In this document: positions 46,334 through 56,512 of the stretch, piece after piece | Layout of the letters: each line of letters begins with the position of its first letter | Numbering within the stretch: the stretch's first letter is position 1 | Notes under the pieces: generated by a model | The model's database searches: none | What the model saw: only the letters and a program-made list of their open reading frames with translations | What the model was told of the DNA's origin: nothing | Program-made: the position numbers and the translations under genes | NCBI RefSeq assembly: GCF_011075055.1 | Contig: NW_025401147.1 | Coordinates: 62,001 to 126,000, forward strand | Length of the DNA: 64,000 nt | Direction: 5' to 3' | From: Mangifera indica | Taxonomy: Eukaryota; Streptophyta; Magnoliopsida; Sapindales; Anacardiaceae

Positions 46334-46420
46334 AATGGTATCAGAGCAGCTCCGCGTGTCCTCTTGAACGATGGTGGGGCAAACCTCAGCGAGGACGCTG
46401 AGTCCCGTAGGGGGGGTGTA

Positions 46421-46670
46421 TGTGATACCCTTAGGCGAATCCCACATTGACAAAGCACGGGAGAGATGCTGAGTCTGTGTGTGCTCTGTCTATGGATCCC
46501 ACATTGGTTAGTGGTGGGAGAATTGAATTGGTTAAATAGTCTGTGAGCTCCTTAAACTGTTAAGACGCGTTTTGGGTTGTAAAGCCCAAAAGCAAACTCA
46601 TGATGGACTGTGTGTCCAAAGTGGACAATATCTTGACAGTGGGCCGGGTTATTGGACCAGGGATGTTACA
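46421..46670 (+). repeat. TRIM LTR 2 (long form)
   Basis: 250 bp; internal domain 46671-46758 follows. Confidence 0.9.
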
Positions 46671-46758
46671 AATGGTATCAGAGCAGCTTCGCGTGTCCTC
46701 TTGAACGATGGTGGGGCAAACCTCAGCGAGGACGCTGAGTCCCGTAAGGGGGGGTGTA

Positions 46759-47008
46759 TATGATACCCTTAGGCGAATCCCACATTGACAAAGCACGGGA
46801 GAGATGTTAAGTCTGTGTGTGCTCTGTCTATGGATCCCACATTGGTTAGTGGTGGGAGAATTGAATTGGTTAAATAGTTTGTGAGCTCCTTAAACTGTTA
46901 AGACGCGTTTTGGGTTGCAAAGCCCAGAAGCAAACCCATGATGGACTGTGTGTCCAAAGTGGACAATATCTTAACAGTGGGCCGGGTTATTGGACCTGGG
47001 GTGTTATA
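46759..47008 (+). repeat. TRIM LTR 3 (long form)
   Basis: 250 bp; starts TATGATACC and ends TTATA. Its 3' end (CTTAACAG...GGTGTTA) matches LTR 8 rather than the others. Confidence 0.88.
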
Positions 47009-47095
47009 AATGGTATCAGAGCAACTCCACGTGTCCTCTTGAATGATGGTGGGGCAAACCTTAGTGAGGACGCTGAGTTCCGTAAGGGGGGTGTG

Positions 47096-47327
47096 TGTGA
47101 TACCCCTAGGTGAATCCCACATCGACAAAGCACGGGAGAGATGCTGAGTCTGTATCCCACATTGGTTAGTGATGGCAGAATTTGGTTGGTTAAATAGCCT
47201 GTGAGCTCCTTAACTGTTAAGACGCATTTTGGGTTGCAAAACCCAGAAGCAAACCCATGATGGACTGTGTGTCCAAAGTGGACAATATCTTGACAGTGAG
47301 CCGGGTTATTAGACCAGGGATGTTACA
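47096..47327 (+). repeat. TRIM LTR 4 (short form)
   Basis: 232 bp; lacks a 17-bp stretch (near TGTGTGCTCTGTCTATG) that the long forms have. Confidence 0.88.
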
Positions 47328-47415
47328 ATTGGTATCAGAGCAACTCTGCGTGTCCTCTTAAATGATGGTGGGGCAAACCTCAGCGATGACGCTAAGTCCC
47401 GTAAGGGGGGGTGTA

Positions 47416-47647
47416 TGTGATACCCTTAGGCAAATCCCACATCGACAAAACACGGGAGAGATGCTAGGTCTGTATCTCACATTGGTTAGTGGTGGGAGAA
47501 TTTGGTTGGTTAAATAGCCTGTGAGCTCTTTAACTGTTAAGACGCGTTTTGGGTTGCAAAGCCCAAAAGCAAACCCATGATGGACTGTGTGTCCAAAGTG
47601 GACAATATCTTGACAGTGGGCCGAGTTATTGGACCAGGGATGTTACA
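47416..47647 (+). repeat. TRIM LTR 5 (short form)
   Basis: 232 bp, same 17-bp deletion. Confidence 0.88.
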
Positions 47648-47735
47648 ATTGGTATCAAAGCAACTTCGCGTGTCCTCTTGAATAATGGTGGGGCAAACCT
47701 CAGCGAGGACGCTGAGTCCCGTAAGGGGGGGTGTA

Positions 47736-47967
47736 TGTGATACCCCTAAGCGAATCCTACATCGACAAAACACGGAAGAGATGCTGGGTCTGTATCCCAC
47801 ATTGGTTAGTGGTAGGAGAATTTGGTTGGTTAAATAGCCTGTGAGCTCCTTAACTGTTAAGACGCGTTTTGGGTTACAAAGCCCAGAAGCAAACCCATGA
47901 TGGACTGTGTGTCCAAAGTGGACAATATCTTGACAGTGGGTTGGGTTATTGGACCAGGGATGTTACA
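47736..47967 (+). repeat. TRIM LTR 6 (short form)
   Basis: 232 bp, same 17-bp deletion. Confidence 0.88.
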
Positions 47968-48055
47968 AATGGTATCAGAGTAGCTCCGCGTGTCTTCTTG
48001 AACGATGGTGGGGCAAACCTCAGCGAGGACGCTGAGTCCCATAAGAGGGGGTGCA

Positions 48056-48286
48056 TGTGATACCCTTAGGCGAATCCCACATCGACAAAGCACGGGAGAG
48101 ATGTTGGGTCTGTATCTCACATTGGTTAGTGGTGGGAGAATTTGGTTGGTTAAATAGCCTGTGAGCTCCTTAACTGTTAAGACGCGTTTTAGGTTGCAAA
48201 GCCCAGAAGCAAACCCATATGGACTGTGTGTCTAAAGTGGACAATATCTTGACAGTGGGTCGGGTTATTGGACCAGGGATGTTACA
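48056..48286 (+). repeat. TRIM LTR 7 (short form)
   Basis: 231 bp, same 17-bp deletion. Confidence 0.88.
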
Positions 48287-48374
48287 AATGGTATCAGAGC
48301 AGCTCCGCGTGTCTTCTTGAACGATGGTGGGGCAAACCTCAGTGAGGACGCTGAGTCCCGTAAGGGGGGGTGTA

Positions 48375-48623
48375 TGTGATACCCTTAGGCGAATCTCACA
48401 TCGACAAAGCACGGGAGAGATGCTGAGTCTGTGTGTGCTCTGTCTATGGATCTCACATTGGTTAGTGGTGGGAGAATTGAATTGGTTAAATAGCCTGTGA
48501 GCTCCTTAACTGTTAAGACGCGTTTTGGGTTGCAAAGCCCAGAAGCAAACCCATGATGGACTGTGTGTCCAAAGTGGACAATATCTTAACAGTAGGTCGG
48601 GTTATTGGACCTAGGGTGTTACA
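48375..48623 (+). repeat. TRIM LTR 8 (long form)
   Basis: 249 bp; last LTR, ends GGTGTTACA at the target duplication. Confidence 0.9.
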
Positions 48624-48628
48624 CTTAT

Positions 48629-50985
48629 CATTGAATGAAAGCAAATACATGCTAATCTTCATTGATGACCTAACTAGATATTGTTGGGGTTACTTTCTCA
48701 AGCTAAAAAGTGAAGTCCTAGACACTTTCAAAAGATTCAAATTAGAAATGGAAAAACAATCAGCAACAAAAATTAAAATTTTGAGAACTGACAATGGAGG
48801 TGAGTACACCTCTCATGCATTTGCTGATTATTGTAAAAATGAAGGAATTATCCATCAACTTACCACTCCTTATACCCCTCAACAAAATGGGGTTAGTGAA
48901 AGGAAGAATAGATCAATAATGGAAATGGCAAGATGCTTGTTATTTGAAAAAAGGTTGCCAAAAAGGTTTTGGGCAGAAGCTGCCAATACTGCCATATACC
49001 TACTGAATATGCTGCCTTCCAAAGCATTAGATAATGCTACTCCTTTTGAAAAATGGCATGGAAGAAAAGCATCAGTGGATCATCTAAAAACCTTTGGTTG
49101 TATCTGCTATGTCCTTGTTCCACAAGAGAAAAGATCAAAGCTGGATTCCAAGGCTGACATTGGTATTTTTATTGGCTATAATTCAGTCTCAAAAGGGTAC
49201 AGAATATTCCTTCCTCAAACTTCAAGTGTTGTGGTTAGTAGAAATGTTAAATTTGATGAGGCAAAGTCTTGGAACTGGGAAAATAATTTAGATGACCATT
49301 CTCAGCCCATAACTTCTTCAGAATCAATTTCCAAGGCTGAAAGTTTATTGCATGAAAGCAACAATGATGAGATAGTTCCTGCTTCAAGAATGAGGTCACT
49401 TGATGACATTTATAGAAGGTGTAATTTAGCTCTGAAAGAACCAGAGAACTTTGAAGAAGCATCCTCAAATAATGAATGGTTAAATGCCATGAAAGAGGAA
49501 TTGAATATGATCACAAAAAATGGAACCTGGAGCTTAATGGAAAAACCTGTAGGCCACAAACCAATAGGAGTTAAATGGATTTTCAGAACAAACCTGAAAC
49601 CTGATGGTTCAGTCAACAAACTCAAGGCCAGATTGGTGGTTAAAGGGTATATGCAGCAACCTGGGACTGATTTCTCTGAAACCTTTGCTCCTGTAGCAAG
49701 GTATGACACAATTAGGCTTTTAATAGCCTTATCTGCTAAAGCTGGCTGGAAGATACATCATTTTGATTTCAAATTAGCCTTCTTGAATGGAATTCTGGAT
49801 GAGAAAATTTATGTTCATCAACCTGAAGGCTTTGTAATTCCAGGAAAAGAAGAATGTGTTTATAGGTTACACAAGGCTCTTTATAGGCTTAAGCAAGCTC
49901 CTAAGGCTTGGTATAGTAGAATACATAGTCACTTACAAAGCCTAGGATTTGTATGCAATCAAAGTGAACCTACCTTGTACATCAAGAGACAAAATGATGA
50001 AGTTAAACTCATCGTATCCTTGTATGTTGATGACTTATTGGTGACAGGAGGAGATGTTGCTCAATTGTTGGAATTTAAACTCAGCATAGAAAAGGAATTT
50101 GAGATGTCTGATCTTGGCCTGATGAAGTACTTTCTTGGCCTGGAAATTCTCCAACTTCCTGATGGAATTTTCATTTTGCAAGAAAGATATGCCAAAGACT
50201 TATTAAGCAGGTTCCATATGACAAATTGCAAGTCAACTTCCACTCCACTTGCTGTCAATATAAAGCCTATGAAAAATGATGAAGCTAAAAAAGTAGATGC
50301 CACTCAATATAAAAGATTAGTGGGATGTTTGCTTTACTTGTGCTCTAGCAGACCTGATTTAATGTTTGTCACCTCTTTACTTTCCAGATTTATGCAAGAA
50401 CCAAGCATCTTCCACTGGTCAATTGCCAAAAGAATTTTAAGGTATGTCAAAGGCACCTATGACTATGGCTTGTGGTTCTCTTGTCAACAAAAGGATGAGC
50501 TGATAGGGTTCTCAGATAGTGACTGGGCAGGATGCCAAGATGACTATAAAAGTACCTCTGGATATTGCTTCTGCTTTGGAGGAGCTATGTTTTACTGGAA
50601 TTCAAGAAAACAGGAGGTTGTTGCTCAATCCACAGCTGAATCAGAGTATATAGCTGTTGCTAATGCTGCAAACCAAGCTGTTTGGTTGAAGAAACTGCTC
50701 ACAGATTTGGACTGCCATTTCTCCAAGAGTGTTACTATTTATGTTGACAATAAATTAGCCATCTCAATAGCTAAGAATCCCATTCAACATGGAAGAACCA
50801 AGCATATAAGTGTAAAGTTTCATGCAATCCAGGAGGCTGAAAAGTCAGGAGAAATAACTTTAAAGCACTGCAACTCCACTGATCAAGTTGCTGATATTCT
50901 AACCAAGCCTCTTGCTAAATCTCAATTTGAAAAATTGAGACACTTGCTTGGTGTAACAACTTCAATTTCTAAAGAGGAGTGTTAG
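48629..50985 (+). pseudogene. copia element 4 pol, 3' part
   Basis: Continues the integrase core directly after the TRIM array, then RT with YVDD near 50027 and RNase H (SDSDWAG near 50517), open to the TAG at 50985. The codon at the insertion site is completed exactly when the array and one target copy are discounted. A start codon at 48553 lies in the TRIM LTR and is not native. Confidence 0.9.
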
Positions 50986-51364
50986 CAAACTAGAATATTG
51001 AAGTTGTAGTTCATTTACTGTTTTTGGTTAAGCATTTTGTATTTGATTAAGTCACTTTAGTTGGAGTAAGTAAATATGTGTGGCTTACCTTAAACTAAGG
51101 AACTTTTGCATATAAAGTATGGTCATTGGTATGGCTTTTTTGTATTTGTCTTCTTGTATAAGTATCCTTAATTAATGAAGAAAAAACACTTCCGAAAATT
51201 TTATCTTTCTTCAGCTCTCTTTCTTTCATCTTTAAGTTAAAAACTTGCTCCCCTGTTTTTTGAATCTTGCTGTAACCTTGCTGCCCAGTTTTCTGGAAAT
51301 TTGCTGAAATCTTGCATATTCAAAATTCAGTAAGGTATGTTTTCAGTCTGCTTTAAATTGAACA
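50980..51364 (+). repeat. 3' LTR of copia element 4
   Basis: 385 bp, TGTTAG...AACA, preceded by AAAGAGGAG. Confidence 0.95.
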
Positions 51365-54300
51365 TAAAACACGTCTCGTGCATAATCAGCAGTTTGACCC
51401 AAGGGTTCGACTCTTATTCAATGTGGGATTTTTCACATCTAACAATAAATATATACTTTTGGCCTATCTCATCAGTTTGATTGGATCGGTCTTAACGTAA
51501 ATTCTAGCCTGGTACGCATAATCTGCAGAAAAACCACAACCGAAAATTGCTTTTAATGCTTATAGCTAATGTTTACAGTACCTCAGAAATCATTGTTGCT
51601 TGATTGTTGATGGCATTCAAGATCAATAAGCCCCCCTGTAGCCCTGCTTATAGATGAAACCATTTTTTTATCTGCTAATTATATGGAAACTTCACTGTAG
51701 AACGCTGCGGGTGTTATCTTTCAAGCATAATAACAAAAAGTCCTGTACATTAAATAAATGTAAGACTTTAGTTGTCCATCAAGAAGAGAATCTGTAAATT
51801 ACGATTCATCACATCTCTAATAAAATAAGAATGAAAAGCAATAGCTCAAATCAAGTGCAGCTATCATCCTCTGCAAACAACTTATGTAAAACCCCGAAGA
51901 AAAACAAACGGTAATAGACAAATACTAAACACAGGAAAACAAGTATTTACATGAAAAATCCAATATGAGTAAAATTTCATTATGAATGAAAAAGATTACA
52001 AGGTGAAGAAACTTGTATTTTGTGGGTACACTCTATTCTTTACACACGCTCTAATACAACTTTCATTTACAAACTATAACTGACTGATAATTGACAGAGT
52101 ATACATTTTTGTCTCATTTCCATTAATAGGTTGCTCTGGCCTACAGATATATTTGAAAGTTAACCTTTTGAATTCACACTTCATAAATTCGGATAAGCCC
52201 CTACAAAATTCAAATAAACACTGTACAAGATACTACAAAGACTAGTCTTTTCTTTTGTTGTCCATTCAACCTGTCACTAACTCAAGTCTACAAATATATT
52301 TCAGCCTGCCGTGTTTGAATAATATCCCATTCTTATGCAAGTGGCACTATTTATATTCAACAGACCAAGTAAAACTAAGTTGATCATGCGTGAAGAGGAC
52401 AATCCAGAAGTTAATTACTCATAAAATTTCTTCTTGAGTTCATCTCGAAACCACAAGCACTTTTTTAAAAGGTGCTTGCTTTTCAATAAAACCTATTGAA
52501 TATTCAAAGTTTCTGAGAGCAAAGATCCTGTCGCTGTTGGATATCTGGCAGAAAGGGAATCAGCACCATTGTATTTGTTTATTTGTTTTGTTGGGTTTCA
52601 TAGAAGAGAATTGAAACTAAAATTCTTATGCAACTGTTTCATGCTAAGCACTATCCATATTTCTTGGGAAATTCTTGTCCACTAAACCAAGAAAAAGGAC
52701 CTGAACAAGAAAATTTAACATTTTTTATTCAATAGTCTGATCCATTATTAAGATATTATTAATTTTGGATATACAAATATTAACGGTTTTGATTTTTGAT
52801 TTTTTAACTCAAAATGTCTCTTGACATATTAAAAGCTCCAAGCTATTTGATCAATTATCTCCTCTCTTATCCTCTGTCCAACAACTAAATAACAGGAATC
52901 TATTGCTCAAAGCTATCATCAGTTTAGTTACTTGCTTTCAGAGATAAGCAATAGTGGTATATAATTGGGATTTTTCATATTGGCGCATGTACCATGATAT
53001 CATAGCACTGCATTAACGGTCCTTAGTTTATTAATTAAGAGATGATAATTTATATTGTGTCAACAACTTCATTGATCTTCCCATAAGAAGAGAATCTATA
53101 TGATTTGAAATGGTCACTTCTCTAATAGGATACCAATCAAATCTTATAGTTCAGCTCCAGCTAGCATTCACTACATAGAACAGAAAAAACCAGAAAGACC
53201 AGATTCATGGGCATTCTTTTTCCTTTGTTTTTCTGTCTTTACTTTTGTTGTGCATTCATCCTGTCACTAGCTCAAGTATGTAAATATGTTTTCAGCCTGC
53301 CATCTTGGAATAATATCTTATTCTAATGCAAGTTGCACTTTTTATAATCCAAGGACCAAGAAAAAATAATGTTTGATCATGTATGAAATAGGGAATCAAA
53401 GGTAAATCACACATAAAAATTTCTTCTTCAATTTTCATCTTGAAATCGAATAGGTTTGTGACAGGTGTTTGCATTTCAACCCTTAAAAATCAGCTATTAA
53501 ATACAGAAATTTGCCTAGAGCATTTAACCTGACATTGTTGGATAGCTAGCTGACACAATATCAGAATCATGCATCTTTGCCCCTCATTATTTATTTGAGT
53601 TCTGTTGGGTTCCCTAGAAGAGAATTGGAGCTAAAATCTTATATTAAGTGTTTCATACTAAGCAGTATCCACTTCTTGGCAAATTCTTCTTTGCCACGAA
53701 CAACAAAAAGGACCATGAGCAAGAAAACAACTATACTATAGGAATCTGCTGCTTAAAGGCTTGTATCAATTAGTTACTTTCTTCTGAATTAATGTCATAG
53801 ATTCAAAGACACTGATAGAATCCCTTTGGTTTGATTTATTTGGACTACCTCATTAGTTTTGTTGCGTCAATCTTAACAGAAATGGTAGCCTGAAGGTCTG
53901 TTTAACCAGCAGAAAATCCACAACTGAAGAAGCTTGCTTAAACGAGCATAGCTAATGCTTACACTACTTCTGAAATCCTTCATCACTTGAATTCACGAAA
54001 GCATTTAAGATCAATATTCCCCCTGTGGCCTTGTTATAGTCTGTTGTGGTTTGGTAACCCAGTTTGGAAGCTCACAGGCCTTGGGGTGTCCATCATTCAA
54101 GAGGACAGAGGACACACAGAGTGGCTAATTAACCAATCATCTCTTATCATCATCAAGCAATGTGGATGTGCATACATACCCAGAATCTTTCTCGTGTCAA
54201 TATAGGAATTTCTTATATGTGTTACAAAAACCATTCTTTTTCTATGGATTATCTAAGCCCTTCATTGTGTCAAAATATTTACAGGAAGTCCTGCACATAA

Positions 54301-54921
54301 ATGCAAAGACTACAGAAGGGGATGAATTTTTTTATACAATAAAAAAAAGCCAGAACGGATGATTTTCCAAGAATGATTAAAGAAAGGGAGTATGAAAACT
54401 CCAGAAAAGTTTCCAATAGCATCCTTATAATGGCGATTTTGGCTCAAGTTACTCCTAATTGTTGACTGACTGTCCCAAGCTATTTTGCTTCTTGTTGAGT
54501 TTGATTATAATATTCATCAGATGTCCTGGAAATTGGATCTGATTGGTGGCATGCACTATACTATCATAGCACTGATGTAAGGGTCCTTTTGCAGTTAAAT
54601 TATGAGTAAAATCCTTGTTATCGGTTGTATTGATTTTCCTGTTCTGTTGGTGACTCGAATCCAAGGCGTCAAAATTTATTCCTAAACCATAGATTATGAA
54701 TCCAATACATAGTGATTGCATCAGTATGCTGCTAATCAGCTGCAGCTATCATTCACTACAAACAATCACTATGCACAGTTGCTTATTCTGCAAGACATAA
54801 AATACATTTACACAAATAAAGATAGCCACACCATGCACCAAATTTACAAGATTATATACAAGACTTCTGCTTATTCTGCAAGAAGTTGTGAAACCAATGC
54901 TGATTGAATTCTGAGTAGTAT
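51365..54921. other. long intergenic stretch with relics of lost units
   Basis: No gene recognised over 3.5 kb. The recurring intergenic motif occurs twice (about 51479 and 53862), each followed by a stretch like GCTTATAGCTAATG. AAA upstream-type words (CAGCCTGCCATCTTG, ATCATGCATG) occur near 52300 and 53290. This suggests at least one further unit whose AAA gene has been lost. The last 200 bp are the 3' flank of AAA pseudogene 5. Confidence 0.5.
54040..54235 (-). mobile_element. degenerate TRIM fragment
   Basis: On the minus strand the order TTGACACGAGAAAGATTCTGGG, then TCCACATTG, then GATTGGTTAATTAGCC matches the middle of the TRIM LTR. GTCCTCTTGAATGATGG then matches its internal domain. 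Ends and target duplication cannot be fixed. Confidence 0.4.
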
Positions 54922-56452
54922 TCAATATCTATTGTCCCCTGATTTATCTTCCTCCTTGATAAAACCATTCTCTGTCGCAGACTTAGCTGAAATCTCAGCC
55001 CCGTTCACATTCTCATCAGTAGAATCATTACACTTTTCCTCCTCTTTCTCTGCCTTCAAGTGCACTTCTTCCTCAGCGTTCTTTACGGCTTCCTCCTTTG
55101 CCTCCTTAAGAGCTTTAATCAGATTCTTTAAACAAGTCTCAGCATCATCCTCATCAGACTTTGGCATCAAATGCTCTGCAACATCTGCAGGAATCATATT
55201 TGTTTCTGCCAACTGATTGCCAACTTCTGCAAACAGCTCATGTGAGTCAATATCTAAATAATTCTTGGCAAGCACCTTGAAGGCTTCATATCCACAATAG
55301 GACATCTCAATATGTTTGTCCATCCTTCCTCTCCGGATAAGTGCTGGATCAAGCTTTTCCACAAAATTAGTAGTGAACACAATGATTCTTTCTCCCCGCA
55401 AGCTGACCAGAGGCCATCAATGAAATTTAAAAGCCCTGATAAAGTAACCTTACTTTCTTTGCTTTCAACTTCTTTTCAATGGTAAGACTCTCCTCTTCAT
55501 CTGCTACTTTCTTCTTTTTCTTCTCACGCTGACCAGTAAGATCAAGCGAACAATCAATGTCCTCTATAACTAAGATAGATTTATTTGTTGTCTCAATCAA
55601 AAGACTTCTCAGCTCTGAGTTATCTTTGACTGTGGTAAGTTCAAGATCATAGACATCACAGTCCAAAAAATTGGCCATGGCAGCAATCATGGTTGATTTT
55701 CCAGTTCCTGGAGGTCCATAAAGGAGATACCCTCGCTTCCAGGCTTTCCCAATTTTCGCGTAGTACTCTTTGGCTTCACTGAACCTCTTGAGGTCCTTCT
55801 TGATCTCTTCCTTCTTCTTTGTCTCCATTGCCAATGAATCAAATGTTGCTGGATTCTCAAAAGGTACATGGCTCCACTTTATTTCTCTCCCACCACTCGA
55901 ACTCTTGCAATTACTATATAGCTTTCGCTGGCGGTTCTTCAGTGCAACAGCCTTTCCTCCCTCAAACACATGCTTAACATAAGACCCTGTGATGAGTTCT
56001 CGATGACTTTTATGGAATTTGAGCTTGTAATACCTCTTATCATCCGGACCTCCAAAAATAGAAATTGACTGTGTTGTGGGGGGACTCTTATGAATCAATA
56101 CCCACCGAACTTTGACCCCGTTAAACTCATCTGATACCTCCTCTCCTTCGTGCATGCTAAGGATTGCAGATTTGCTATCCTCCAAAACATTAGCCTTAAA
56201 TCTTTTAGCCTGCAAAGAGGCGTTAGCACTGAGATAGTTTTGGATGGCAGAGAAGACTTCATTTGGCTTTAGATATTTACCAGTGTATTCATCAAACGTA
56301 ATTTCAATGTAAGGACTCAAAAAGCGAAAAAAATTGCGAATAATTCTTTCAAAATAGAGCCAAAAGTGAGAAGGAAAGAAAGTTCTAAACATGGCTGACG
56401 CAACAGTTGCACTAGCTACAATTGAGGTTAAAGTAACCCAGAACTCTCCCAT
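54922..56452 (-). pseudogene. AAA-ATPase pseudogene 5, two one-base frameshifts
   Basis: Nearly full-length BCS1-like AAA-ATPase. The start is taken at the ATG at 56452, because the codon two earlier, ATG in intact paralogs, is GTG here. The frame is open through AAA_assoc, Walker A (GPPGTGKST) and Walker B (LVIEDID) to 55427. Comparison with paralogs shows a one-base loss near 55465-55475 and another in a G run near 55398, together shifting frame from before KVTLSGLL to GGERII. From 55401 the frame is open again through sensor 1, the arginine pair and the acidic tail to 54922. All catalytic motifs are intact, so this is the least damaged broken copy. A sequencing error in the G run is possible, but both lesions would have to be errors. 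Confidence 0.85.
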
Positions 56453-56504
56453 TGACACCGTTTTGCTCTAGTTTGTTGCTCTTTCAGAATTTGCATGCTT
56501 ACTA

Positions 56505-56512
56505 TTATATAG
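56505..56512 (-). promoter_or_regulatory. TATA box of AAA pseudogene 5
   Basis: CTATATAA on the minus strand, 53 bases before the ATG at 56452. Confidence 0.45.

Larger units (their letters stand above)
46085..48623 (+). mobile_element. tandem TRIM array: eight LTRs, seven internal domains
   Basis: A terminal-repeat retrotransposon in miniature, present as LTR-internal repeated seven times plus a final LTR. The whole is flanked by one 5-bp duplication, CTTAT (46080-46084 and 48624-48628), so it entered as one insertion. LTR starts: 46085, 46421, 46759, 47096, 47416, 47736, 48056 and 48375. Each internal domain is 87-88 bp, opens with the primer-binding site TGGTATCAGAGC (one or two changes in some) and ends in a G-rich tract before the next LTR. 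LTRs 1, 2, 3 and 8 are 249-250 bp; LTRs 4-7 are 231-232 bp. No protein is encoded. It belongs with TRIMs and resembles Cassandra in the 3' part of the LTR; the family name is tentative. Confidence 0.9.
44002..51364 (+). mobile_element. Ty1/copia retrotransposon 4 with nested TRIM array
   Basis: Flanked by the 5-bp duplication TAAAA (43997-44001 and 51365-51369). LTRs of 385 bp differ at 11 positions (about 3%). The Met-tRNA primer-binding site is at 44387-44398, directly after the LTR, and the purine tract is at 50971-50979. Without the nested array it is about 4.8 kb, typical for copia. Gag resembles copia element 1. It lies just upstream of AAA pseudogene 4, in the opposite orientation. Confidence 0.95.

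Noticed and set aside
46223..48412. Repeated open frames of 60-87 codons on both strands, nearly identical every 320-338 bp
   Set aside because: They track the TRIM repeat units, span LTR and internal domain, and encode nothing recognisable; they are by-products of the repeat.
46085..48623. Regular repeat spacing reminiscent of a CRISPR array or satellite
   Set aside because: Units are 320-338 bp with primer-binding sites, LTR ends and a target duplication, in a plant genome; a tandem TRIM explains it fully.
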